Counted from the first letter of the stretch, positions 23,101-35,392 are shown. The stretch is DNA of 64,000 bases from Euryodendron excelsum (GCA_033060915.1 CM065381.1:217001-281000); one strand, 5' to 3'. Notes: generated by a model not told the origin, from the sequence alone. Made by a program: numbers and translations.

Positions 23101-23489
23101 TAGCTCATATGTTGTTTGAGTTACTTTCTCGCTATGGTAATTCACAGTTTGTGAACAATTTTTCAAATATTTTAGAGAATAAAGACGTGACTTTAATTGT
23201 GCACATAAAATAATTATCATGTATGACATCCATTGGGATGAATAAAGTAGGACCTTAAATTATTAGTTTGTAGTCATTGATAAAGTATTAAAATACCTCA
23301 TTTAGTGCTTATTGGGAAGTGTCATTCATTGTAATACATGGAAGGAAATATCTATTAAGGGTACAACCGCAATGATTCGTGATTGGTACTCATTAATAGA
23401 GTAGGAGGGTTAAGGATTGGGCATTTTCTATCTTGTGGCCATATTACAGTACTTATCACCCAATACGGTTTTCATGTGTCTAGTAGACT

Positions 23490-23500
23490 AAGTGGGAGAA
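23490..23500 (+). other. Polypurine tract of the Copia element
   Basis: AAGTGGGAGAA directly precedes the 3' LTR. AAGTGGGAGA is the common Copia polypurine tract in plants. Confidence 0.75.
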
Positions 23501-24047
23501 TATAAGACAAGTCTTCGTAGGATGGCCCACTTACCACATGTGTAAAGTGTATACATATATATCTATGTTATATATTGTATATTTATCTATTAGTTAGTCA
23601 TGAGTTACGGGTGATAATAGAGATAGTTGCCCACTTCCTTAAAAGACTAGTGGTGGTTTGACTAAGGCCTATCAAGTCCCCACTAACAGATAATGGTTCC
23701 TTATGGAAGGAACCAATAAAGATAAAGATAAGGGTCTCTAACCTAACAATTATATATAGCTAGCAATTATATAGTCTGTGATATCTATTATTTAGGGAAT
23801 TCAGTTTGCATAGGTTAGAATATCATATCTACAGAGAACCCTATACACAGAGAGTGTGAGAGAAAAGTAACCTACGTTTGCAAAAGCACATAGAATTTTC
23901 TTCAAACACTCAATATCAGAAAAGTAAGTTTACTTGGACAATAATGGCTAGAGGTTAGTACACATATTAAATTAATATATGGTTAATATTTTTGCTACAT
24001 ATACATGTATATATATTACAGTTATTATATATATAGTTTATCTTACA
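23501..24047 (+). mobile_element. 3' LTR of the Copia element
   Basis: It aligns with the 5' LTR at 17382-17833. The initial TGTTAT is missing or mutated (it begins TATAAGACAAG), and it ends TTTATCTTACA. By eye the two LTRs differ at well over 10% of positions, which suggests an old insertion. Confidence 0.82.
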
Positions 24048-24265
24048 GTTACTTCTCCCTCATTACTTTTGGGACTCTTGAGTTACAATGAGCTTGGGAA
24101 TTCCACTAACACTTTCTCTGGGCTTCCATACAATTGACCCTAATTATGTGCATGTTTCTCACCCAGCCACCACCAGTCTCCGGCGTCTCTGATGTGTTTT
24201 GTCTCTTAAACCTTTCATCATGCTTCTGTACTTCTTTATGATATTTATACATATATTATCGGAGT

Positions 24266-24347
24266 CTAGAATATTTCATTTCAAGTCCTTAAGCAGCAGG
24301 CAATATAGGAAAGATGACCTCATTATTCTGTTATTTTATTGCAGATT
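24266..24347 (+). repeat. Direct repeat flanking the Copia insertion, right copy
   Basis: Matches 16838-16915. Here it contains the working-looking acceptor TTATTGCAG at 24336-24344 in front of the next pseudogene exon. Confidence 0.7.
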
Positions 24348-24845
24348 ATCATGCCAAGGTTAAATTGGAGGTGGCTACTTGCAGTATCATCTGTACCATC
24401 TTTTATGGCACTTGTCTTTTACGGTCCTACACCGGAGTCTCCCAGGTATCTATGTTTGAAAGGTACACCAACTGATGCTCACAAAATCCTGGAGAAAGTA
24501 GCAAGACTCAACCAGAAAAGTCTCCCTTCTGGCATGCTTGTTTGTGGTCACAGTATCGAGCTGGATGAAGAAATAGCTCACTCAGAAGATACCCACTTAC
24601 TCTGCTCAACAGAAAACAAAACCATGGTTTTTCATCATTACTTACGCTCTTGTCATCAAGATTAATTAGAACCACCATCAGCCTATGGCTGCTTTTCTTT
24701 GGAAATGCATTTTCATATTACGGCATTATATTGCTGACTTCCGAGCTGAGCAGTGGACAAAGTAAATGTCGGTCACTTTCTTTGCATTCAGACAAATTTC
24801 AGGATGCTAACCTCTATGTGGATGTATTTATCACTAGCTTGGCAG
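24345..24845 (+). pseudogene. Pseudogene exon: central transporter domain
   Basis: It starts with IIMPRLNWRWLLAVSSVPSF, the segment that normally follows LAW at the previous exon end, and continues through PESPRYL and the central cytoplasmic loop. After a frame change near 24620-24640 it reads SSRLIRTTISLWLLFFGNAFSYYGIILLTSELSSG and DVFITSLA. It ends at 24845 before a GTGCTG donor. Confidence 0.88.
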
Positions 24846-24982
24846 GTGCTGCATAATTTTGATTTGTCCATCTAAATGTACTAAATCTCATAATTTATTC
24901 CATACTGTAATGTCTATGGCCTTTTCTTTTTCCTTTAAAATAGGCTCAAATACTGTTTAACATCTGCTTATATTTGTTCCAG

Positions 24983-25185
24983 AGCTCCCTGGACTTGTCT
25001 TATTGGCAATTATTGTGGACAGAATGGGTCGCAAGTTTTCCATGGCAATTATGTTCATGTTAGGTTGCATTTTCCTTCTGCCGCTGGTTTTTCATCAGAA
25101 TGAGATTTTAACCACTGGTTTACTATTTGGGGCGCGCATGTGCATGATGGGAACCATTACAGTTGCCAATATTTATGCCCCAGAG
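24983..25185 (+). pseudogene. Pseudogene exon: membrane segments 9-10
   Basis: Follows TTGTTCCAG. Joined in phase with the previous exon it reads ELPGLVLLAIIVDRMGRKFSM, then IFLLPLVFHQ and GTITVANIYAPE. The donor at 25186 is ATAAGC instead of GTAAGC, so it is dead. About 30 bases around the exon end (25160-25190) are repeated at 25222-25253, after an acceptor-like TTTGCAG. Confidence 0.88.
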
Positions 25186-25824
25186 ATAAGCCTTGGACAT
25201 TTACTCTTTTTTTTTAATCTTTGCAGTTGCCAATATTTGTGCCCCATAGGTATGCCTTTTTTTTTGTTTTTTTTTTCTCCTTCCTCTTTCATTTCTTTCC
25301 CTCTTTTATTTTTATTTTGATTTTTTTCTTTTAGGGGTTGCATGGGTTGGGACGAGGGGTGGGTCTTGAAGGGTTCCATTGTCAAATTTATTACTCTTTT
25401 AAGGAAGATACTTTTAATGAAAACAAGGTCAGAAAGTATTTTTAGACAAGGAAAAACATTATCATACATGGGTGTGGAAATTTGAAGGTTTTAACAAGAG
25501 AGGTCCATTCATCATGGAATTGAGCAACTAAGATTATCGGAACTCGAGTTCTGCCCTCCTCTTTGTTTGAATCATTAGTTACGAGATTTTGTTGGTACAA
25601 AAAGAGCACGTAGTTTCTGACTTGTGTATCTTCTCTATGAACGTTGGGATTTTTGTCGGCAGTGGAAACATTCATTTTTGTTTCAGATGTGTGTTTCACA
25701 TCACATCTGAACCAAATTATATTTCATGGCATGCTTATAATTAAACCAGTATTACCTTGTTATATATAGCCTACAATAATTCGTATTGTTTTATTGTGTC
25801 TTTTTTGTTTTTTTTTTTCTGTAG

Positions 25825-26060
25825 ATATATCCAACCTCTATAAGAGCAACTGGCTATGGAGTGGCAAGTGCTGTTGGAAGAATTGGCGGCATGATATGGA
25901 AGAATTGGCAAGTGCTATGGATTGGTGAACGGTTGTCATCAAACAGCTGCAATTCTTCTATTTGAGGCTTGTGATGGTTGCTTCAGGATTCTGTGTTATG
26001 CTTCTCCCACTTGAAACCAAGGGACCGGAATTGAAGGACACTCTTGCTGTCTCTGACTGA
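25825..26060 (+). pseudogene. Pseudogene last exon with C-terminus
   Basis: It follows TTTCTGTAG and reads IYPTSIRATGYGVASAVGRIGGM. A small duplication of GAAGAATTGGCAAGTGCT (compare about 25875 and 25900) then breaks the frame. The normal wording returns in another frame (GLVNGCHQTAAILLFEA), and after one extra T near 25969 it ends as VMVASGFCVMLLPLETKG...SD with a stop at 26058-26060. Confidence 0.88.
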
Positions 26061-26646
26061 AGTCAAGAAGAAATTGTAGTTTTGATTTCCATGGAGGACT
26101 AGTCCTGATTCCTGATCAGTGGTAATTAAGATCCATTTGTTCTCTCTTCTATTTTCTGTAACATCTATGATCATGTCCTGCTGAAGAAGGCCATTTAACT
26201 CACATTTAAGTGTTGTCTACTTGTGAGTCTAGAAATTCAAAATTTTTTTTTTCTTTTATGAACAAAAAAAAGGAGTCCTGGAGATATAATAGAGGACAAT
26301 TCCAAGTCCAGTGAGATGTCAGAGCATTATAGAAAGGCATGGCATGCTGAATCTCGTGAATAAAGTTCCCTACAAATACAATTGTGGGACAATTTCCTCC
26401 TGCTTTGCAGAAGGAATCTGCAATCATATATATGCTTGAGCTGCTATACTGGAAGCTGGAATATTACTGTTTTGATGATGAGATGAATAATCATTTCATC
26501 ATAATATGCAATGTTTCCACAACTCTTGTCAAGTTAGTTGGCCACTACTTCCAATTCTAACTTTCGTCGGGCCAACGACTTTGGACAGTTGGAATGGAGA
26601 CATCCAAATTTTCATAATAAATTTCTTTGAAATTTAATCTAATGCT
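26061..26646 (+). other. 3' flank of the pseudogene
   Basis: Probably old 3' UTR and downstream DNA. No coding region is seen. Confidence 0.5.
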
Positions 26647-27054
26647 GTGTTTGGATCCAGATTTATGGAGAAAAGATGAGAGGAAATTATTCTTCTTGTT
26701 TGGTTGTTAAGAGAAAGTGGAGATACAAAATCAAATAAAAAAGAAATGAGTGAAGAAACTGATCAAGGGCAATTGTTAAAGTCAGATATTTGTATTTTTT
26801 GTATTAAAAAAAATAAGCATTCATGTATTAGATTTTTTATTATTTATAACTTGAGAATTAACATTGAAATTTTTGCAGGACCCATTAGCAAAATTTTCTG
26901 GAGCTGGCATTGCATTTACCATTACATTATTATTGATAAATGTCTATTCAAGTATAGAATTCAGAATCTCACATCCTTTTTCTTTTCCATTTCTCATTCC
27001 TTTTCTTTTCTCTTTTCCATTTCTTTTCACTCAATAAATTTAGTTTCCATAACC
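26647..27054. mobile_element. MITE-like element with TGTTTGGATC termini, copy 1
   Basis: Starts TGTTTGGATCCAG and ends near TAGTTTCCATAACC, an imperfect inverted terminus. The T-rich right part with TTTTCCATTTC runs and AATAAATTTAG is shared with 33284-33475 and, more weakly, 32450-32675. The left copy is longer than the others. Confidence 0.5.
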
Positions 27055-27670
27055 AATAAAGCCCCTTCAATGTGAACATTATAGGTGTATTCCATTCCAA
27101 CTGCCACATTTAATTAGTAGTAGTGTAGTGGCCTAATAAATTAAAGGTAGTGCAGCATAAATACTTAATTAATTTGGGAGATATTTACATGATCCGGATC
27201 TAGGAAGATTAAGATTTGATAGGCACATTTATTATTATAACTAGATATCAACCCATGTAATGCAAGGTTAAGTAAGTATTTTTCAAATTTATACATATTG
27301 GAAGAATGAATAAGAAATATTTTAAAAAAGTGATTATATATATGTTGTAAGTGATTAATCCAAAAATCTAAAATAATTAAGTATATAATCTAAAATTTGA
27401 TAGTCCTAATTTGTTTTATGGTAATAGTTCTAAAAAATAAAAATAAAAACTTGTAAAAACCCTATTGAGTTAATCACAATAGAGATTCTTTTCAATACTC
27501 TGCATGAAAAAAAAAATTTATTGTACTTCATTTAATCATAGTCACCTAATTAAATTTTTTTTGTTTGTTAAACTTAATCCTAAAATTTTAGGTCTGTGAA
27601 CCGCAAATCCTGCAAATGATTTATTTTTTTGGAGGCCATGATCTGTTTTTTTTTTTTTTTTTCTCTTTTA

Positions 27671-27911
27671 GTATACTAGTAGAGGTGCATGTGAAAGGTA
27701 TTTCTTGTGAAAAACAATTGAATCCTCACGCAATGCCATTACCATATAAAGACCAATTGATCATCTCTTGCATAATTTATTTTGCTTTTCAATCAAATTT
27801 AAATCATTAGACTTTTGAATGAGTTTACTATTGAACATAGTTTTATGGAAAGAAAAACTATTTCACTTTTATTACTTTTTTATTCCCGAGGTGGGCTGCC
27901 TATTTATATAC
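27671..27911 (+). repeat. Dispersed or duplicated block, copy 1 (pairs with 50465-50784)
   Basis: It shares the phrases GTGAAAAACAATTGAA, ATTACCATATAAAGACCAA and GAGTTTACTATTGAACATAG with 50465-50784. A second colinear block follows at 29281-29354, pairing with 51009-51078. The two are separated here by a 1.24-kb inserted element. Confidence 0.75.
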
Positions 27912-27984
27912 ATGGCTACACAAGTTACAAACAAAAAAAAAAAGAAGAAAGAAATGAAGGTTCTGTAGATTGAACCATGGATGA

Positions 27985-29228
27985 CGAGTTTTTTCCCGAG
28001 CTAACATTCTTCTAAAAAATAATTTTTTCTCTAACACTCTCTCAAAAATAATTCTCAAACTAACATTCTGGTGTCATTTATAAAAGAAATATTTTATTAA
28101 AAAGCTATTATAATTTGCTAAAATTGATTTGTTACGCCAATATATAGATACATATTTTTAAATTTGTTAATTTCTTTCATGACTAAGTGCAAACTCATTA
28201 TTTCCAAATATGAGTGTCCATTACTTTGGAAATTGAAACTCGAAAAAGTTATAGTAAAATACAACTCAATCTATAAAACAAAAAAAATTCCATCATGTAA
28301 TTCTAAAATGCCCTTTTAATAATTAAGAAATCTACGAAAAAGTTTTTAGCTTTATAATAAAAGCAAGTTGTTTTTCTTTCTTATGCTTTTTAACAATCAA
28401 ATAGAATATTGATTCCAAATTTATCTTGACAAAACTCGCATTAAGATTAGTTTAGTGAACACATTGGCATACAAAAAGATTATTATTAAATTAAGCAATT
28501 CAATTAAAACCCAATACTACTCTTAAAGAGTAATTTAAATTTTATAATGTTACCGCCTCTAATTCATTCTGTTTGGTGAAACTCCAATTCAATTAAATTT
28601 TTATAATTGGTTTCCCCCTCTCCTCTTAATGGTATGCTATTATAGCATGCAATTGTATAATTGTTTTCATCTATAATTTAATGCTACTAGTAAACAATGG
28701 TTTCACCGATCAAAAATCATGTTGTATTTTATTAATTTTGACCTATCAATCTCTAAGTAGTTAAGCAAGGAGTATTCTATTTGATATGGACTCTAATTAT
28801 CCCGCTCATGATTATAGATTCAAGGCCTGCTCTTATCTCTTAGGCTTGAACTCAACCTTTTCATTTCCTATTCCTTTAGGTTGCAAACATATATACATTT
28901 TTCGTAATTCTAAAAAAAAAAATACACTATTTAATCAAAAGCATACTATTATACTAGTGCACTATTAAGAGGAGAGATGAAAATAATATTATAAAATGTT
29001 ATTTAGACCCATCAAAAGTGAGTTTTTTTAGCACAATCAGAATCAGTAAATTTATATACATGTATTCATATATTAGGGCAAAATGTCAATATTTGTCAAT
29101 TATAATGGCTTGTTAATAAAATATTTCTTTTAAGAATGATGTCAGAATGTTAGTTTGAAAATTATTTTTGAGAGAGTGTTGGATAGGGAATTATTTTTAA
29201 AAAGAATGTTACTTTGGCCAAAAACTCG
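27985..29228. mobile_element. 1.24-kb long terminal-inverted-repeat element
   Basis: The ends CGAGTTTTT and AAAAACTCG are flanked by a perfect 7-bp duplication, TGGATGA, at 27978-27984 and 29229-29235. The outer arms, 27985-28100 and 29113-29228 (116 bp each), match as inverted repeats at clearly over 80%. Weaker inverted similarity continues inward to about 28165 and 29048, and a further inverted pair lies at about 28605-28645 and 28945-28995. There is no transposase. The foldback-like form suggests a non-autonomous DNA transposon; the superfamily is uncertain because 7 bp is an unusual duplication length. Confidence 0.8.
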
Positions 29229-29235
29229 TGGATGA

Positions 29236-32200
29236 CTCACATTGTGCTTGTAAAATATGAATAAACAAAAGCAATGTAACACAAAGTTAAACAAAAACTA
29301 TTTCACATTGAATGCAGCAAGTCTGTCGCGTTTTAACAAAAAGACTTATCAAGGCCTACTTATCAATTTCTGTATATTCAAAAATTTTCTCATACACTGT
29401 ATAAAGGCATATTGGCCAAACCCTCGCTCACTTTGACAGCCATATTGGCCAAAAAATCTGCACAAATGATGCCTTAGCAGCGGCCATGCCATCTGGCTAA
29501 GAATGTGCAGTCCGACAATGCTCCGAGGGGATGATTCCCAATAGGTGGATCTCTTATAACATTATTAACAACAACAACAAAATAGAATTCTGAGTGTAGG
29601 ATAAGGTATCAATGGGGCTTTTTCCCCCTCAAGTTTTACCAGTTAGGAATTGCAAAAGTACATGCTCAGCCAAATAAAATTGAGGAAATACTCACTTAAA
29701 AATATCTTTAAAAGAAACAAATAGAATACATGTATAACCGGTCTCTCATCTGCTAATATCCTATTACCTATCCTATAGGATTCTACAACTATGAACAAGG
29801 TTTATAAGTTAGTATCTCAAGAATGGCCACTCCAAATCAAATCAACTTTGCATGGTGACTTAACAGATCAGATCTGCCAGTCACTCTTGAAATAGTGTGG
29901 CTGCACAATATTCAGAATCAAACGAAGAGTAGAGAAAACGTATCAAATATCAAAAGTAATGTATTGAGGTAGGTATCAAAAGTAAACCAGCCTCATCTTT
30001 TCAAGTCCATGTTACAAATAAATTAATTAATGTTGAATGCATCACACAATAGGAGGAACGAAAAATGCAGGATGGATCCCTATTAATTTGCATTGCCTAA
30101 AGATGAAGTTAAATAAAATGGAATATTTTCAATCGAGTATGAAACTGGGCAGGCATTATATATAAGATTAGAACACAAAAAACATCCTTTTCTGGTAGCC
30201 CAAATGGTTTATATAACCCAAAATCTGACAAATTCAATTTTGTGAGTATTAATAGTCCAACACGAAAAAAGCATATTTGGCATCAGTGCAAACTAATTCG
30301 TCTTGTAGATAGGAGTTACAAACGAAAAATATGATTATTGCATGAAGGTAGAGTTTTCTCCAAAAATAGGAATTAAGTGTATTTATAATCATACATGTAC
30401 TGCACAAATGCATTTGTTATCAAAGCTATTAAAATCAAAATAAAGTCATTTCAACTGGGGCATAAATCACAAGTGTTATATTTCTATGAGATGTTGGAGC
30501 AGTAAAAAACAACATTGCATGCTCACATTTGGGAAAGAGAATCAGCAAGAAAGTAATGTTGAAAGTTTAAATTCAACTTCTCTAAAAGAAAAAGCTGGAA
30601 TGAAGAATTTGACAATGGCTTAAAGTAATATTCGAACAATTAAGATTCCACAAATAATTTATTGGAAGCTAGACAAAGCTATGATTTAAACTCAAATAGA
30701 ATCCCAACACCCACCCAATCATGCACATACCAAAAAAGTAAAAACATATAAAAAAATAATAGATGAGAGCATACAATCTGTTTTACAATAGGATTTCAAG
30801 GCTATAGAAATTGAGTTATTACCATTTTCTTAATTTTACTGACAAATTATTAATTATTGCATAAATTACTTCACAATGCGGCTATCCAAGTGTTGCATGA
30901 ATTATATATTTTACATTTTAAATTGCACGTTGAAATATAAAATTTTAAGGATTTCTTGAGTTTTTTTCCAAAAGAAATCACCTGATACCTAAAATGTATC
31001 AAGTATATGCAGGAAATTTGCAATGTATACATATCTCCTTCTCTAAAGCTTTTCATTGAACATGTGATCTACAATTAGCAATGAATCCACAAAGTGTTGT
31101 TTTGTATTAACTACACATAAGTGTAGTTTGAACACTGTGTCAACAGTTATGCACAAATAATAAAAGCATTTCCATTGATTCTGCGGGCCAAGGCATACCT
31201 TGCTTTGCCATTGACCAACTGAGGCCATTCATGTTGGTTCTTCAGGCAATCAAAGAACAATCAATAAGTGGCTTGAATTTGAGTAGCACTCTCCGTTATG
31301 CTTCCTTAAGTTAGGATAGCACTGCAAAACACTCACAATTATACATATTTCTCAAATGGGTAATTCAAAAATCTAAAAAACAAATTAATATCAACAAATA
31401 GGTTCGCCAAATTTGGAAGAACACCCAAATACAAGTAATGTATTAGTATAAAAATCACTAACCCTCCAAAAACCAAACTAAATAGAAATGTATTTCCCAA
31501 ATTGGCAAGTCATGAATCCAACAAAAACAATCGCTAGCAAGTGGGTTCATCAATTCAAGGGCAACTAAACAAATACAAAATCCAATTAATTGAGTCGATA
31601 TCGAACAATAGAGAAAAACGCATATATGTACGTTACTTTTGAGTTAGAATCTGAAACCGCTAAGGCTCCATAACTGCCCACCACTATTCCTTTGATTTAC
31701 GAACCGAATGGGCAGCACACCCGTTGAATCATTTGAGACCCTCCATTAAATACTCTCAAAGCAAAAACAGGAAGCGGTGGAAAAGTGATGACTTTTCAAA
31801 GAGCCACCTGTGCGTAATGGTACAAGAGAATTTTAAAAGTCGTTCAGACTGGGTATGTAATTTCATATTTTCATTAGGGGTATTTTGAGAACAAAAGTGT
31901 AGAAAACAATTTGTTGGATTCGGTCTTTTAAAATAGTTGAGATTATTTTTAATAGTTATCTCATCCAATTAAGATTACTATTTACTACATTGTTGTTAAT
32001 ATATATCTTATAAATTAATAGTGTCGGTTGACTAAGATTATTCAATTGTTTTTTCAAAGCAGCCGAATAAATTTAATAGTTATCTAACCAATTGCCCTTA
32101 TAATTTAATAGTTATCTAATAAATTACCCCTATGACATGGTATTTTAAAAATTTAAGAGCAGTTAGAGTGCTACATAAGAGAAAAATAAATTATAGGGAC

Positions 32201-32449
32201 GAACACAACTTATATATATATATATATATAACTGAGATGAGTAATGAGTAGAATACTCAGCCAAGAAAACAAACAAAATTAGTGCCAAGCAACTACCCAC
32301 ACAAAAAAAAAAGAACAAGAAAAAGCAGTGACAAAATCAGTTTTTAGACATTGGAGCTAGCTAGTAGCTACAAAACACAAAAGCAATGAATTTATTGGGG
32401 TAAGGGGAGGAAAAAGAAAAAGGGAACGGAAAATAAACAGAAATGGAAT
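29236..32449. other. Intergenic, no gene seen
   Basis: AT-rich sequence with no supportable coding region. It contains the second block of the duplicated pair (29281-29354) and a TA microsatellite at about 32211-32231. Confidence 0.6.
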
Positions 32450-32675
32450 TCTAAATTTTATACTTTTGTTTGGTTAGATTGCAAAAATAAAAAAGAAATG
32501 AATAAGTATTTATCAATAACGGAAGTAAAGGGAAATGAGAGATCATGGTCTTCTCACTAATTTCTCTTTTATTCTCGTTTACTTATCACTTTTTCTTACA
32601 GTCAAACAATAAGAGTAATTTTATTTCTCATTTCTATTCCTTTTTCCTCAATAAATTTGGAATTTAAATACAGTG
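32450..32675. mobile_element. MITE-like element, diverged copy
   Basis: Shares GTTTGGTTAG near its left and the T-rich TTCCTTTTTCCTCAATAAATTTGGAATTT right end with the elements at 26647 and 33284. The limits are approximate. Confidence 0.35.
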
Positions 32676-33283
32676 TAAAAGCTAGAAATATTATAACCAA
32701 CATAATCTCAATTGTCGAAGCCAAAGAACTACCCGATAGGGTTAGGAGAAGTTCCAGGATCTTCAAAAAAACACATATTGAATATATGATGCCTTCGCAT
32801 TATCAAGTTAATAATGTCATTACTAATTAATTAGTTTGTGGCAGAATTGTCAAATTCGAAAGGTAAAATAACATAATGAATGCTATATATTGTCAATGTT
32901 AATTGATGGGCTAAGAATCCAATGAATTCGACCAAGATCTAAGGATGAAAATAAAATGGATCAAACATTTTTAAAGAGCCTCTTCACAAAATTTATAATA
33001 ATGACTACAACACTACTGGTCAAGTGGATATTAGAATTTTTGGAAAAAAACTTAAGACTTTTTGTAAACTTTGAGCCATAATAAATGTGTAATTCACACA
33101 TCCTTAGAGATGGATCCATAGTGCAATGAAATAATCTCAGTGAGAAGATTAAGATAATATAATCATTCGTTCAAATCCATGAATGAGTGAATAAAAAATT
33201 GGCTTTAAAGTGTCTAACATAATATTTTAGAAGTTGGGTAGAAAGGCTTGTCTCACATAAGTTTTTATAAAACTCGTAAAGTT

Positions 33284-33475
33284 GTGTTTGGATCAAGAAT
33301 TTTATAAAAAAAGAAATAAAGGAAAAATGATATAAAATTACTCGTATATTTGATTATTAGATAGAATAGATGGTAAAATAACATAAAAAATGAAAGAAGT
33401 AAGGATTTAGAATCTCTCATTTTATTCACTTTTCTCTCATTTTTTTTTCTCTTAATAAATTTAGATTCCAAAAAC
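33284..33475. mobile_element. MITE-like element with TGTTTGGATC termini, copy 2
   Basis: Starts TGTTTGGATCAAGAATTT and ends AAATTTAGATTCCAAAAACA, an imperfect inverted terminus of about 20 bp. About 192 bp, non-coding. Confidence 0.55.
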
Positions 33476-34139
33476 AGAATTAAGGAGTTTTTACCGTTCT
33501 ACCTTGGTTGCACAATTATAAAAATACCTCCAATAATTGGAATATTTAACAATTTTGCTGCCAGGAAAGAAATGTTACATTGATGATCACATGTAAATTT
33601 TCAGTAATAAATAAATGAGAATTTGTCATTGTCACTAAAGACAGGCCAAATAGAGTAGTCGGTACATATGTGCCAACTACTATTAATTAAAATTGACCTT
33701 GGTACAATGGTTAGGGACCTACCCTAGACAAAGCTGATGAATGATAATACATCGGTAGATTATTCAGCGTTGTTGGAGCAAATCTCTACGTGGTACTCTA
33801 AGCGATATCTAATTAGTCATAAAATATATTTTTTATCATTTGGAAATAGGGTAATATTATACAACTACTATTGTACTTATTTTTTTGATCGCGTCAACTA
33901 CTATTGTACAAACATATATATTTGTATTATACTTTCCAATATATCATATATTTTTGTGTTTACTATGTTTCTATCTCTAAAAAATTTTTTTAAATATATG
34001 AAACTTCAAACGCTTAAACGTTAAACACTCGAACTCTCCTGGTCTATGGTTAGGAGTCAACCAATTACGACTAGCTCGAAAATATCACATCGAGACATGT
34101 CCAATAGTTCTCACACCCCTCAAGTTTAAATGAACTCGA
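33476..34139. other. Intergenic, no gene seen
   Basis: AT-rich DNA. The segment at 33700-33730 resembles a weak pol III box A, but no box B follows. Confidence 0.5.
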
Positions 34140-34343
34140 AGCTAAACACAAAATGCAACAATGAAAACGATCAGTTGGCATCATGCTTAATTTCAAGTTC
34201 GATTCATTTTCATCCCTTCATGTGGTCAATAGTCAATTATGCAATGTATAAAATTTACTTAAATTGTGTAAACGGCCTGCACGAGTTCGAGAGACTAATC
34301 AATTTAAGTCCTACATAGCCTGCAGCCAAAACAAAAAAAAAAA
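34140..34343 (+). mobile_element. SINE, copy 2 (diverged)
   Basis: Box A-like ACGATCAGTTGGCA near 34168 and box B-like AGTTCGATTC near 34196 lie at the same spacing as in the SINE at 12523. It also shares the internal phrase TATAAA-TTAC-TAA and GAGTTCGAGAGA near 34283-34294, and has an A-rich tail at 34327-34343. No target duplication was recognised. Confidence 0.55.
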
Positions 34344-34789
34344 TCTAAGGTTCAGTTATTTGAAGGACATCAAAACAAAATGATAGAAGGATTTGGACAC
34401 TCAAACAAAAATACTTTACATTTGTTGTAACAAAGCTCGCACTGAGCACTCAAAAACACGCAAAACAAACTCATTCAAGACACTTAGAACAGGCTCACAT
34501 ATTACTTAACTTTTTTAAGGCTGATGCATTTTTAGTGAAGTTCTGCCTCTATTTATAGTAATGGTTTGGACTTCAAGACACCTAAAGGATTTAGGATTTC
34601 AGTTCCATCCCATATCCTTATAACTAGACAAGGATCCTTATCGGTTAAAGCTTGATTTTTGGGGTTGTGGCAAAAGCAACACGAGCGTCTTAATTTTTTT
34701 CCTAATCCTTGGTGTGGGGATACATTAGATGCAATAGGGACTATAGTTGTTGTACCGTTTTTATTATTAATAAAATGTATATTAGTACA
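34344..34789. other. Left flank of the Tat-type element
   Basis: Non-coding, AT-rich. It ends with the ATAGT target site. Confidence 0.5.
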
Positions 34790-34794
34790 ATAGT

Positions 34795-35375
34795 TGATAA
34801 TGCAGCAATCTCGTGTTGGCTTACCCCCAGCTCCGGGATGAACTGCTCCTTGGTCAGCCGGTGATCTCCTGTGCTAAAACCCACCGGTGTGATGGGAGCC
34901 AATAGCCCTCCAATGTTCAAGTTAAATTCAAGGGGGTTCAAACGTGGGAGAGGGAAAATCTTTTGGATTGTGTGACTTGCGTACTTGCGAATTGGCCAAG
35001 GTTTTTTCCATGTATGCTTGCATGGTTGGGGCAGGCGGTCCCTCCACGTGGCGGTCTCCGGGTGAGGGATCAGAATGGTGTCAGGACACTCGAGTGGGCT
35101 ATCCCCACACTCCAAGGTGGCGTGTGTCAGAACGGTGTCAGGGGTGTGGCGATTGCTGCAAGTACACGCCATACCCACGCCCTTGATGCATGCCAGGGGG
35201 GCTGTGTCAGGAGCGGGCCCTGCAGGTGCGATCGGGCGTCGACACGATTAGGGGGTCGTTATGGGCATCCCTTCTTGCTCGAGAAGGCGAGGGCGAATGG
35301 CCTGGAGACCTGGTCAGGAAACGACTAGGCGGCACAGCAAGGACCCCTGGTCTGGTCGGCTAATCCATATCAACA
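34795..35375 (-). mobile_element. 3' LTR of the Tat-type element
   Basis: Minus-strand start TGTTGATATGGATTAG, end GATTGCTGCATTATCA. It pairs with 49585-50166. Shared blocks include GGGTTCAAACGTGGGAGAGG and GTCCCTCCACGTGGCGG on the + strand. Confidence 0.93.
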
Positions 35376-35392
35376 GATGCCCCCAATTCATC
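35376..35392 (-). other. Polypurine tract of the Tat-type element
   Basis: On the minus strand this reads AATTGGGGGCATC immediately before the TGTTGATATGG start of the 3' LTR. Confidence 0.7.

Larger units (their letters stand above)
17382..24047 (+). mobile_element. Ty1/copia retrotransposon, full length but dead
   Basis: About 6.67 kb with two LTRs in direct orientation, a primer-binding site, gag with a zinc knuckle, protease, integrase, reverse transcriptase and RNase H in Copia order, and a polypurine tract. Many stops and frameshifts are present. It sits in an intron of the transporter pseudogene in the same orientation. A TRIM element is nested in its RT. I could not find a convincing target-site duplication at its edges. 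Confidence 0.85.
15322..26060 (+). pseudogene. 5'-truncated OCT7/NiaP-type transporter pseudogene (whole span)
   Basis: Four exon-like blocks at 15322-15558, 24345-24845, 24983-25185 and 25825-26060 together cover the protein from just after the first exon to the normal C-terminus. They are colinear with plant organic cation/carnitine transporter 7 (nicotinate transporter) proteins, an MFS family with 12 membrane segments. The first surviving block is homologous to the exon at 63717-63954 of the second gene copy. Lesions are: missing exon 1, a one-base loss in the first block, lost donors at 15559 and 25186, a frame change near 24620-24640, and a small duplication plus an extra base in the last exon. 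A Copia element occupies the first remaining intron. Confidence 0.9.

Noticed and set aside
25173..25469. 98-codon minus-strand open frame
   Set aside because: It is antisense to T-rich intron sequence of the pseudogene, giving Lys/Glu runs.
33697..33730. tRNA-like box A (GGTACAATGGTTAGGG)
   Set aside because: No box B or cloverleaf could be found downstream, so neither a tRNA nor a SINE is supported.
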